Source: Diploscapter coronatus
Taxonomy: Eukaryota > Nematoda > Chromadorea > Rhabditida > Rhabditidae
Reading direction: 5' to 3'
DNA: 64,000 nt
Assembly (NCBI GenBank): GCA_964036155.1
Contig: OZ038423.1
Location: 1,054,001-1,118,000 of the forward strand
Made by a program: the position numbers and the translations under genes. Below are positions 22,181 through 33,113 of this stretch, piece by piece. The notes below the pieces were generated by a model. The model did no database searches and was not told where the DNA came from. It saw only the letters and a program-made list of their open reading frames with translations. Position 1 is the stretch's first letter; every line of letters begins with the position of its first letter.

Positions 22181-24886
22181 AGTAAATATCGATTTCTAAA
22201 TACGGTAAGACGAAAATAGAAATGAAAAACGTTCTTTCGAATAGGCCAGCAGCCTATCATTGTTTGTATCGAAGTTTTCAATACAATGAATAGACTATGG
22301 GATCTGGATGAAGAATGGGGGATGGAGGGGCCTTTTGGCTAGGATATAGAAGTGAAAGGATAGCCAACGTAGACAACAGATAAAACAGACAATAAAATGT
22401 GTGAGAGCGAGCAGCTCAATACTAAATGCATTAATGCTCGCGGTTGTGCGCGCTCAAGCCGAACAACTTGAAACTGGATAACAAGGGGGTGGGGCTGAAA
22501 ATTTTAATTTTGCAATTTTAGGGTCATAGTTTATGGTTAAGAACATCAGTGAAAATTACAAAGAAAAGTGAAGTTGACACTAGGATAATTGGATTCGGCT
22601 AATAATATTATTTTTAATAATATAGGACAGTTGTGAATTTCTGAGACAATGAAATTTACAGAGCAAGTTGAAACTCGAAAAAGAGATGCGGCTAAAAGTT
22701 GAAATGGTAAGCCGATAGATTTTATTTGATAAGATCAATAGGCTAAATTTGCCGAGTTAGACAAAATGTCATCTTTTCAGTGGCACACCACATGATTAAG
22801 CAAATAATCAAACTCAGCTCAGCGCGCTAGCAAAAGTGAAATATCACAGGCAAAATCTCCGTCTTTTCAAACATCCCGGCAAAAAGTGAGCATTTCGCCC
22901 GAGAAACAAAAAGTTTAAATATTTCGTACAAAATATTTTTAAAGGAAGGCGATTTCCGACTTTCTCGAGACACAATTTCCGTTTTGGGAATAAACCGATA
23001 AAGGAGAGTACCATAATCTCAAATCTTAGTGATAAGGAGATTTAAAATCTGAAATTTTAGCGGCCACGCCCCTTGAGAAAAACGCTTTTCTATTGAACAT
23101 ACAAATCCTGCATTTCTTTTATCATTTTTATCACCTAGGTAACTCGATAGCCCACTAGTCTGCTGCATAGCAGTTCAGTAACATTTGCACAAAAATTTAA
23201 GACATTTAAGATATCCAATCCGTTTCGGCCTATTCTTCAACATGTAATCGAATGCACGCTTCTCTGAACACGGTATTAAATATGAAATGTCAAGGCCACG
23301 ATATTTAATTTAGCGCGTGTGGAGTTTAGCAAGAGTGCTAGTTAATAAAATGAGATTCGACTAATGAAAGCTGGAAAAAATGTCTCGTATAATGGATAAG
23401 AATAGGGTTTGGAAAAATGCTTGCCATATAATTGAACCATTTTTGAAAAATTTATGAAAACGAACGTGGATAATACAGCTGTGGGCCCCAATAGAGCCGG
23501 CGCTTAGGGTAATTTACCCAAATAGGGGGAAGCCTAAATGAGAGAATGGAAAGAGGGGAGGGCTTATACAAATTGAGAAGGAACGAAAAAAACCCTAATG
23601 TGAACCAAAAGGGGATAAAGGATAGGCGAAATAGTGTGGGATAAATGGAAGGAGGCGAGGAAGAAAAGTCGTATATCCTCAGAGATAAGTTTGACTATGA
23701 GTATTCTCCCGCCTCTATTTTCGCTTTTGAAACAAAAATACTCTCATACACTAGTAGTATCCCTTAGAATTTGTCTTATATTAGTAATATTCAGAGCTAT
23801 TTTGCAGACGATATAAAAATAACGGATGAATAATTAGATCAAATATAGCAAATCGTATAGATATCCTATTTTCAAGCTGTGCAAAAATGCATATTAATGA
23901 TGTCCAATAATAATAATGTCATTTGGCTTATCAATAATGTAAACTGGGGGCGTAAAAGGTCGAGTCATAAGTTTTTGATGCTTTGATAAGCAAGAATATT
24001 GATTGGAAGGAGGAAATTTAGTCGATGTATATGTTCAACAAGGCAATGATTTGTGGGAAATTTCAAGGCCCGTACTAAACCCCCTCAAGACAAGTTAATC
24101 TCAGATCAGGTAAAAACAAGAGCAGGCACATAGGCTAAGGCTCGCGCGAGTACTCCTTCCCCTCCTTTTTGTAAGAGTTCATCTCGAAGACAATGGAGAG
24201 TATTTAGGTTTAGAAATATTGCTGTTCCTCAGATGAACGAAATTATCAAAGAATGCAATTTCTGGCATATATTTTGATGTGAAAATATCGGTTTTTGCAA
24301 AAGTTTAATATCAACTAAAAAAATAGCGCAAAGAAACAAAAGTGCGTTTTTCGAAGCTCTTTTTGGAAGAGGTAGCGGCAAAAATCCATACCAAAATGCG
24401 GCGAGGGCTTTCGGCTGCCGAGATGAAACACGGCAAATAAGGGAAAGGGGAAATTTGGAAGCGGAAAAAATGCATGAGAGAAGAAAATTTTTGGGGTTGA
24501 AAGTCACTGAGCGCGCACACGCATTCCCAGGCCCTAAGCAAGCTTTCATTTATCAACATCAGCAGGGATTTTGGGGTAAATTCGCATTTTAAGGAAAAAT
24601 AGCATAATTTGAAATGTTTAGGGTCAAATTTAACCGCTTGGCAAAAATAACATTTAAAAATTTTTATATGTTGATTAGGTGTTCGTCTGGTGGCAGAAAA
24701 AAGCTATATAACTTGAAAATATGGAATGATTTTTTCCAACCCTACAATTACCGTACTAAGACCTGAACACGTCTTGCATTAATTATATGTAAGGCAAGAG
24801 GAGACGCTACCAAACAAATGCAAATTAGAAACCTCGTCATTCAAGTTTCGAAGATTGGATGATAAAGAAGAAATAAGTTCATTTTT

Positions 24887-25035
24887 ATCGTTGATTGGAG
24901 AGAAAATTCGATATTCACATGCGACAGCAATTAGAACTCGAATTTGGAGCGAAAGATTAAGTTGCGTAGAGGAGAAACGAGATGAATAGCGGAATAATTT
25001 TTGAATATCGACGCGTTCCCTCCCAATCAATAATG
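24887..25035. mobile_element. MITE family C, copy 2
   Basis: Ends ATCGTTGATTGGAGAGAAAA and GTTCCCTCCCAATCAATAAT, with GAATATCGACGCG inside. It lies in the opposite orientation to copies 1 and 4. Confidence 0.7.
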
Positions 25036-28000
25036 CATGAATATATCATTTTTCTTAAATTTGCAAATTTAAAGAAATATATTAATTTTTCAAACAGATA
25101 TGCTAACTTCCAAATAATTAAGTGAAATCGATATTCTAGTGGTTTTCTCTTTGAAAACAAGCGAATATTCAAGGTTACAAATGTGTGGCCGAAGGGGAAA
25201 CTCTGTGGTTGTCAAGTGATTCAATGAAATGATGGTATTCAAGGAATAGAAGTGAAATCGAAACGTCAGTCAAATCATCGATCGATTTTAGGGGTTTTTG
25301 GTATCATGAAGTCAAAGTACGTCACAATATGGCAAAAATATAAAAACTCGTAAAATCTTTTACGTTACTGCCGAAAAAGTCGATAAAATCTCGATGGTAT
25401 TTATTTTGTAGGAACGCTTTCGAAAGTGAATGAGTAATGCGTCGATTTCGCCGGTTTTCAGATGATGTTTACCAAAAAAGGCGGGAAAATAGCGCATATC
25501 ATAGTGTTCCATCGAGAATCCTAGAATGAAATCTAGAAAATAGCGTGTGACGTTAACTAAGAAACATTGTTAACCAGTGTATTGTCGGGAGATATTTTAA
25601 GAGTTGTTCAATGAAGAAATACTTTTAGAATAGTGTATAGATAGAAAGTTATAACAGTTTGTTTTGTCTGGAAAAAATGACGCTGAACAGCTCAAAGTGT
25701 TGTGTAGCATTTTGAAATAGTATGCTAAAATACGAATAAAGCATTCAAAGTTAGTGAAAAATGTCACTATATTTCTTATTTAAGTCGAGAATGATCTAAA
25801 TATTGAATGAAATGAATTACCTAGACATTTCAAGAAGACGACAACCGTTTTGTCCGATAAATCAATCACATTATCATTCGTCGAGGTTAGAGTGTTAGAG
25901 ATAGAGGAGCTGGTCAGAGAGAACAGAGAAGTCATACGGACACATAGATAGATGAAATAGAACCGGTTCATAAATGAAAAGTTGAGAGAGATTAGAGAAA
26001 AAGAGTGTGGAATTGTAAGATGAAGAATCGTCGTCGCTAATGCATGTGTTGTAGCGAACAAGACGCAATTTGTTCATTTATATTCTGCGTGTCTGGTTCT
26101 CTCCCTACATTGTGCAGTCTCTAGCCCACACCCTAATCATCACGCCGCAAAAGAATAATTTTATGTTAACATATTTACATTTGCGCAGGTTCCGTACACA
26201 CCTTTCCAGTGACTCAAGAAAGTTCCCGACGCGACGCGGTCTTGCGAAGGACGCGTTTTCCAAAAACACGTCCCGGATTTAACCGTAATTTCCGACAAAA
26301 CACAACCTATTTTGGAAATAGGAAATATCGTTTCCAATGGAGATTTTAAACGAAAAATAAAGGGTCTAGAAGGGGATTTTAATATAGGAATTGTAGTATT
26401 TTTGCTTTTCCTTCTCTTTGCAGCGTCTTTACCTGAGCGGTCCCATATTCGGAATTATTCATGCGCTTTGTTTTCTTTCGTTCTCTAGATTTTCGTTATT
26501 TCTCATGCATCGAGTATTCGTTAAGGGTGAAACGAGCAAGTGAAGTAGTATATGCACAAGCTCACAAGCTTAAACCTATGTTCTTTCCGAAATTCACACG
26601 GAGAAGCTTAAGGATTTCATACAACTCTCCCCCGTGCATTATTAGCCAAACTATTTAGGAATATATGTGCCTATTCCTAAAAGCGATTTGCTATTTATGA
26701 ACATACCGGATTCTAAATAAGACTAATTACACCTGAAATATCTTAGGATGGGGTCTAAAAATAGGGCGATGATTTCAAAATATAGCTGCATTTTGGGCAA
26801 TTGTATAGCGGCGAATTCGATGAAAATAGGTCGAATGCTTTCCGTACATTAGTCATCAAACATTGAGAATTCGATTACAAATACAGGAGCAACAAAAATT
26901 GGCAAAAACGGGGGAGAATGTAAATATGAAATAAAAACGAAATCTAAAAATCGATATTTAAGAGGTTTCGAAAACCGTCATTTCTCCAAAAGGGAGATGT
27001 TGTGAAATCAATAGGCTGGAAATAATGCTACTATTCAAGGGGATTTGATGATGTGAGATATCGCAGCCATTTCGCGGCCTATTCTCTTCAACATTCGATC
27101 AAAATAGTTTCAGTTTGAGGACAAGATAGGAACAAAAATCGATCGATATCTTAACCGAACACACGCATATAAGAAAGAGAATTAAGAAAATACGGTCAAT
27201 TGAGCACAGAGGAAACACGCGAAAATTTCCTTAGGTTGAGAAAAACTGCGAAACGCAAAAATTCGGCAGAGAAAGTTTCGTCGAAATCGGAAATTCGCCC
27301 CCTCCTCCCTGCCCTGGCCCGGGTCGTCGCTCTTAATCGTTGGTAAATTTGCCGTGGTTGGCAAAAAAAGGAAGACTGATTTGTCTAGAGAGAAAGAGAA
27401 AAGTAAACCATTTGAGTGTCGAAAAAGTGAACCATTTCAGAAAAGTAAAAATGTGAACAGAATTGCGGTGAGACTGAAAATTGAAAATTGAGGTTGGTCT
27501 TAGAGCCCCGTTCAGACGTTAGTTGCCAATGCAACTAAGTTTGAACGGATCCTTATTAGAGAAATCAAGTTCGGAACTCCTTTCAATCTTACTTTTGGCA
27601 CAGTGGCGTGTGCTATCGAGAGAGAGAGAAAAATCGATATTTACCATAAGATATTTCCGAAAGAGAGGCAGAGAAAGAAATCCTTTTCCTCTCCATAACC
27701 GTGCTCTCTCAGCGCATTCTGCGCACGCGTAATTGTTTGCACTCCACCGGTAGAAGCATAGGGAATTTCTTTTTTCTCTTCAAAATCTGCGCTATTTCAC
27801 CGCTTTCCGCACTATTTCCACCTATTCGCCGCGCGACTTTTAGTGAGCAAATAGTCTATCGCCAGCACCCCCAGCAGCAGGGTCCCCGACCTCAGGAATG
27901 AAAGCAGCAGCCCTAACAAAGGAACCTTTCATGAGCGCACCTGAGCGCTCTCGCCGACCTTCGAAAAACCCTCACAGGATACTTTAGTTATTCAGCATCT

Positions 28001-30222
28001 CAGCATCCCCAGTCAAATTTTTAGCCTGGTTCCTCCCCAACAAAATTACACAGAAAGTTGACATTTGACAGGCCGAGTCTCCATTCCGTAGAATTTCAAA
28101 TTTTTACCCCCGATCCGGAAGTCGGAGGCGTGCGCGCTTTTCGTAAACCGAGATCCACCCCAGATAAATGCCTAGATAATGGCCATTTATAGGGCACATC
28201 TCGGCAAAAATAGGCGGCGAGAAGTGAAATTTGCGCAAAGCGATTAAATGAGCCCTGAGAAGTTGTGCGAGTTCGTACCAGGCATCCTTGCATATGGTTC
28301 GGGAAAAACAAGGAGCAAAAACGGAATAAATTTCGACAATCCAGGTTTATCTGGTTATGAGAAATGATTAGACATACTGTAACCAGCAATAAATAGCGGA
28401 TGAGTCCAGCGGATTTGGTATGATCGAGAAGTTTAACACAAATCAGAAACGCATATAATTCAACTAATTCCATCAAAATAAGGTCAATATAGCGCTGGAT
28501 TAGCTAGATAATGCTAACTTTAGGTGAAATTTATTTAAACGATAATATTTTTTAGCAATATTAAAGTTGTCGATCAATAACCCAATATATCACAAAAGTG
28601 GTAACGCGCTATCGGCGTTGTTTTGAAGGTGTGGCTGGTTGCGAGAGTCGTCTGATGTGATTCACATTATGTTTCTGTGTCTTCTCTAACGCAGCATGCC
28701 GCATTTCTCCTCTACCTGTAACGCACAGCGCTATTTCTCCAATCCCCAACCTCTAACTATTATGGGATATGGCAACCAAGCGTAAGAGCGCTGCTGCGCG
28801 CGCGTTTCATTCCAGTTCTCTAGGGCCGCCTTTTTGAGCCTAGGTTTTCTTTCTACCCTCAAAATCTAAGCGCTATTTCGCTTCCTCAATCCGTTTTGGG
28901 CACGTTACGGACGCGTACAATGAAATTCGCATATATCCATTTAGAATCCCACCAAATCCCCTTGAATCTCCGCTACACCGACAAAAGTTTTGGCGCCATA
29001 AACTGGGGCAACTTTTTCAAACATGAGATTGAATTATAAATGAAGCAATCAATATCTGTCACCTTGATGATTCGAGTAATAAGTAAAAGAGATACAAGGG
29101 AGAGGGAAGCGATACTCGAAATCTAGGCCATATCTCCCATGCATATCAAAAGAAGAGTTTGCAAGGGAGTCGAAAATAGCGGACAACTTCCGAAAGAACC
29201 AGAAATGACTTCATTTTTGAGTTATTTTGACTCGGTCTTGGTTGAAGAACGAGGAAATGTTTACATGCGTTACATGTTCGTAAAGTTAAGTTTGAGGCTC
29301 CAACATAGACAAGAATTATGATGGATGGGGAAGATTTTGGGGAGGGGTGGTGCGAAATTCGAGAGAATCGCGAGAAATCCCCGAGCTGGTAATAACAAGA
29401 GACGAGAGGAATTTCTCACTTCAACTCAAAATTCCCCCGAAGCCCCAAAGGGATTTCATAAATTCTCGACGATTTTTGCGTTACAAAGCAGAAAAATCAA
29501 CACCAAAAATCGGGGAAGTAAAACAATGAAAGTATTAGGAGAATAGAAAATTATTCATGTAATTTCATAGATTACATAACATCGAATGAATCATTCAAGG
29601 TAGAGTTTGTGAGATTTTGCAATGTTGCGCGAAAAAAGTGGAAAATGGGCGAAATTTTCGTAGCTGTGACCTTCAAAAAATCAAAGAGGCAGAAATTCAT
29701 CTACCCCGATTTATTCCGCCCAGCCATCCATTCTCGACTTCTAGAGGAACTATGCAAAAATATCAAGACTGCAAAAACTGCACGTTCCAAATTTAGTTAT
29801 CGCACGCATACAATCTAAGGTTCTCTCAGGTTTTTTATAAGTCCGATCAAAAAACAAAGATCTAGGATAGGATGTTTCAAATTTAGACGTATAATAATTT
29901 TAATCTCGGAAAAATTCCAGACAAATACCATCTAAATTTGGTCTATTACAGTAGAAGAAATTGAAGTAAACAAATTTTTCGGCATTTCATAAACTTTTGT
30001 ATTCTCGTTAGGGGAAATTGTACTGGGAATTTGCAGAACACGAGATTTTAGCATTCGAGCCGAAAACATTGAATTGGAGCACAAAATACGTGCTTGTCTG
30101 CCTAATTGTACCCCTCTTGACACTGCAGCGAGCACCGTTTCCATGGGGATTCGTTCATAAATTTCGCAAAGCCCTTCAAAACTCATTATTTCGGCTTTAA
30201 ATGAGAGAAACTGGCAAAATAG

Positions 30223-30293
30223 TTGCTCGGAGTAGAGTCGAACTAAAGTTGTTCCAAAAAGAGGAGCGCGTTAACCACTACACTAAAGAAGCC
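30223..30293 (-). pseudogene. Degenerate tRNA-like sequence
   Basis: On the minus strand, TAGTGTAGTGGTTAACGC matches an A box and a workable D arm, and AGTTCGACTC matches a B box. The acceptor stem does not pair, the anticodon stem is weak, and only three of five T-stem pairs form. This is best read as a decayed tRNA or a tRNA-derived repeat. Confidence 0.35.
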
Positions 30294-30349
30294 TGCACAG
30301 TTGTCCAACAATAGGACAGACTTATGGACCAGAAAATTAAGCTTGCCTG

Positions 30350-30513
30350 CCAATTCTAAAGAAACGAGAGTGTAAATTTTAGACACGCATAGTGAGATAG
30401 TGTGTATTTTCGAGAAAGCATAGGTAGAGCATGCTCTTTTCTCTTGCTCGCGAAAATACACTATCTCATTATGCGTGTACACGCGCGCGTGTCTAAAGTT
30501 TATAGCCCTGTAG
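30350..30513. mobile_element. Hairpin element, family F copy 3
   Basis: Arms carry TAGACACGCATAGTGAGATA and TATCTCATTATGCGTG around GCATGCTCTTTTCTC. The right end TTTATAGCCCTG matches the family E terminus, linking families E and F. Confidence 0.7.
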
Positions 30514-32791
30514 AGAAAAAAATATTTGGAACAAGGCTGGTGAGCAAATATCATGAGCACGAGTCATAAGAACTTTCTCCAATTTCTACTTCCATTTTTT
30601 ACCGCTAGTACAAATTTAATTCCGATGCTTTTGCGTACTAGCACAGAGCAAATTAACAACAGCACTATGCACAAAAAAATTAGCGTTAGACCGCAAAGGA
30701 AATCGATTTAGTAGTTGTTAGTAAAAATGGCTAACTAATGATGGCTGTGCTAGAATAGGATGGGGAGAAGTTTAGTGCCCTAACTAGGCTAAGAGGAGAA
30801 TTAGTTGGAATTTAAACAGGTGTTATGCGCGCGCACTCGTGGCGATGATGAAACCGGAAAGAGTTGTTTCAGAAAACAATCGTCAATGGTAAATTGATTA
30901 CTTGACTTATTAAAACCTATTAAAACGAAGAAAATTAGCGTGAAGTCACACGATAAAGCGATAATTTGATGGGCGAAAATGTGAAAAATAGTACAAATTT
31001 GCGGACTGAAATCTATCGACCAATTTTATTAGCGCAGCCAAATGTATGACTCGCAGGCCGTACACATACACACACTCGCCGCACAACTGGGGTGCGGTTT
31101 TGCGGCCGCAGATGCAAAAGGCCTGCGTGAAATAACCCATCAAATTGAGAGACCGAAAGAAAAGGCCGAGCGAAATAGCGCTATTTATTAGAGAGTGCGG
31201 AATTGCGAAATAGCGCTTATTTTTAAGAGATAGACTAGAAAGCGCTCGTATCGGGGGCTTGCACGCGCCGCGTCTCTATGTAAGGCGAATTTGCGCGAGA
31301 TAACATGCCACTTGAAGAGATTACAGAGATATTTAGAGCAGGGAAATAGCGATAGAAACGAAGACAGGGAAAAGATTAACATGCTAGAAAAATAGCGCAA
31401 AAATTCAAGAGAGCGAAAAGATGTTCTGGCTGCGCTATTTCTCCCAGTTCTCTCGCCTCAACGCATATATAAGGGAAATAGAGGCAAACCGAGAAATAAT
31501 GAAGGAATGCGAGAGAGGAAAAAACAAAAATTAGTTCCTAAGGGAAAATAGCGTGATATTAGGGAAGTAGCAGACTTCCAAGCACGCGATTACCAAATTT
31601 CACGCCCTCCGGCGAAATTATAAGCGTTTGTCGACACAAAGCCTTGCGAAGATTGCACGGGGAAACGCCCTATTGTGTTGGCTAATGGATCGAATTATAA
31701 AGTTAGCCTTTTAACTTTGAATATTTCAGATAAATGGCAAATGGGTAAACAGTCCAGTGGTAGTCCGATATAGTTGAGGGAATTTTTACGAAAATTGAAT
31801 AATTTTCTTAGTGAGATTGAACACATTATTACACTCGGACGTTTTCTATTAACTAAACTATTCTGTAACTTGTCAAATAATAATTTATTCGCAAACGTAC
31901 GATTAGATAAAAATCTGAATATTTTCATCTCATGTGCATAAAATGGTGATGGTAATGCAAATGCCGTGGGGATTTAAAAAAAAAAACAAAAAACAACATT
32001 AATTCGAAATTTTAAGGTTACCCAAATTTTACATCTTTGAATAAAATGACTGTAAATTGCTCGAATTGAATGATAGAGGCCTTCTAGTTTAATCTAAGGA
32101 TTTGTTTCAAATATCACAATTTAAATGATAGGAGGAGTTAAAGGGCCAAATCTATTGGCTTTAGATATTGAAAAGTAGCTAGATGATTGTATATTTGAAA
32201 TTATTAGGTTCAGGCTCAATTTGTCGAAACTTGTAATAACACGTAAAAATCCCTATCCTGGCTACTTTTCAAACGTTCATTTGAAAGCACTTGCTATATG
32301 AAGAAACAAAAGCATACTTCACTACGCCATTTTACAGACTACACTTAGTTCTAGAGTAATTACTTGTAGAATAACGTAGTGTTAAACCCCATAGTAGCAT
32401 AAGTTTTGAGAAATAATTAAACGGTGATTTTGATAAGTCACGAGTAAATCATGATTGAGAGCAATGATACAATAATAATAAAACTATGATGAAAAAGAGG
32501 TTTGAGCGACAGGGTTGAGAGGGGTAGTATCAAACCTAAGGAGGCTTTTTATCGATTGAAAAGCCTCCATATATTTGATATTAGCAAGAAATCTATCAAA
32601 GATAATCATTAACAAGGTAAAATAAATAAGTTGTTACTCAGAGTAAATGTATTGAGATTTTCTTACATAAAAGTGTCCTTCGCAAATTAGACTATGCGAA
32701 TTTGATGAAAATCAGATAAACGCCAATGATAATTAGAGGGACTTAGATATCTTCAAATGGTTGTTCACAAGGCTCGGACCCCAAGATAAAC

Positions 32792-32840
32792 AAGGCTGCA
32801 AATGTTTAGATACGCGCGTATCTCAACATTTACAGCCCTG
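32792..32840. repeat. Short hairpin, family E, copy 2
   Basis: AAGGCTGCAAATGTTTAGATA pairs with TATCTCAACATTTACAGCCC across a CGCGCG centre. Confidence 0.7.
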
Positions 32841-32940
32841 AGGATAAATAAGGAAAGAAAGGTGATACTTAGCTCGAAAAAACTACATGATAACCCTGAA
32901 TGGAGAATCCATTTTGAAATAATTATTGAGTGATTTTGAT

Positions 32941-33087
32941 GGCTATTTGGAAACCGCGCGAGATCACGAAACACGAGACATAGGCGAAATAGTATAGGAG
33001 ATTAGGGTAGGGTATGAGGGATGATAGACTTTCCTTTCCCACACTATCTCAATGTCTCGTGGTTTCGCCGCAGTTTCCAAGTTGGCA
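32941..33087. mobile_element. MITE family A, copy 3
   Basis: GGCTATTTGGAAACCGCG on the left, GCAGTTTCCAAGTTGGC on the right. Both flanks read ATTTTGAT, a perfect 8-bp target duplication. Located just downstream of the taf-3 stop codon. Confidence 0.85.
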
Positions 33088-33113
33088 TTTTGATAATTTA
33101 CAGCTCTTTGAAT

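Larger units (their letters stand above)
21913..33113. promoter_or_regulatory. 11-kb gene-poor region upstream of apl-1 and downstream of taf-3
   Basis: I could assemble no protein-coding gene here on either strand; open frames are short and have no splice-compatible partners. It holds two family A elements (21987-22180, 32941-33087), one family C element (24887-25035), one family F element (30350-30513), one family E hairpin (32792-32840), a degenerate tRNA-like sequence near 30.26 kb, and about fourteen copies of an AAATAGCG word between 24.3 and 31.6 kb. Since apl-1 starts at the left edge and reads leftward, this is where its promoter and distal enhancers should lie. Unannotated non-coding RNA genes cannot be excluded. 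Confidence 0.5.

Noticed and set aside
30223..30293. Functional tRNA gene
   Set aside because: A and B boxes are recognisable, but the acceptor, anticodon and T stems do not pair well; listed only as a degenerate tRNA-like sequence.
31043..31192. 49-codon plus-strand frame beginning MYDSQAVHIHTLAAQL
   Set aside because: Short and unsupported, and the opposite strand is also open; it overlaps AAATAGCG words, so chance in a GC-richer patch is more likely.
21913..33113. Conserved microRNAs (let-7 or lin-4 type) in the gene-free region
   Set aside because: I looked for the mature sequences by eye and found no match; hairpins there belong to repeat families.
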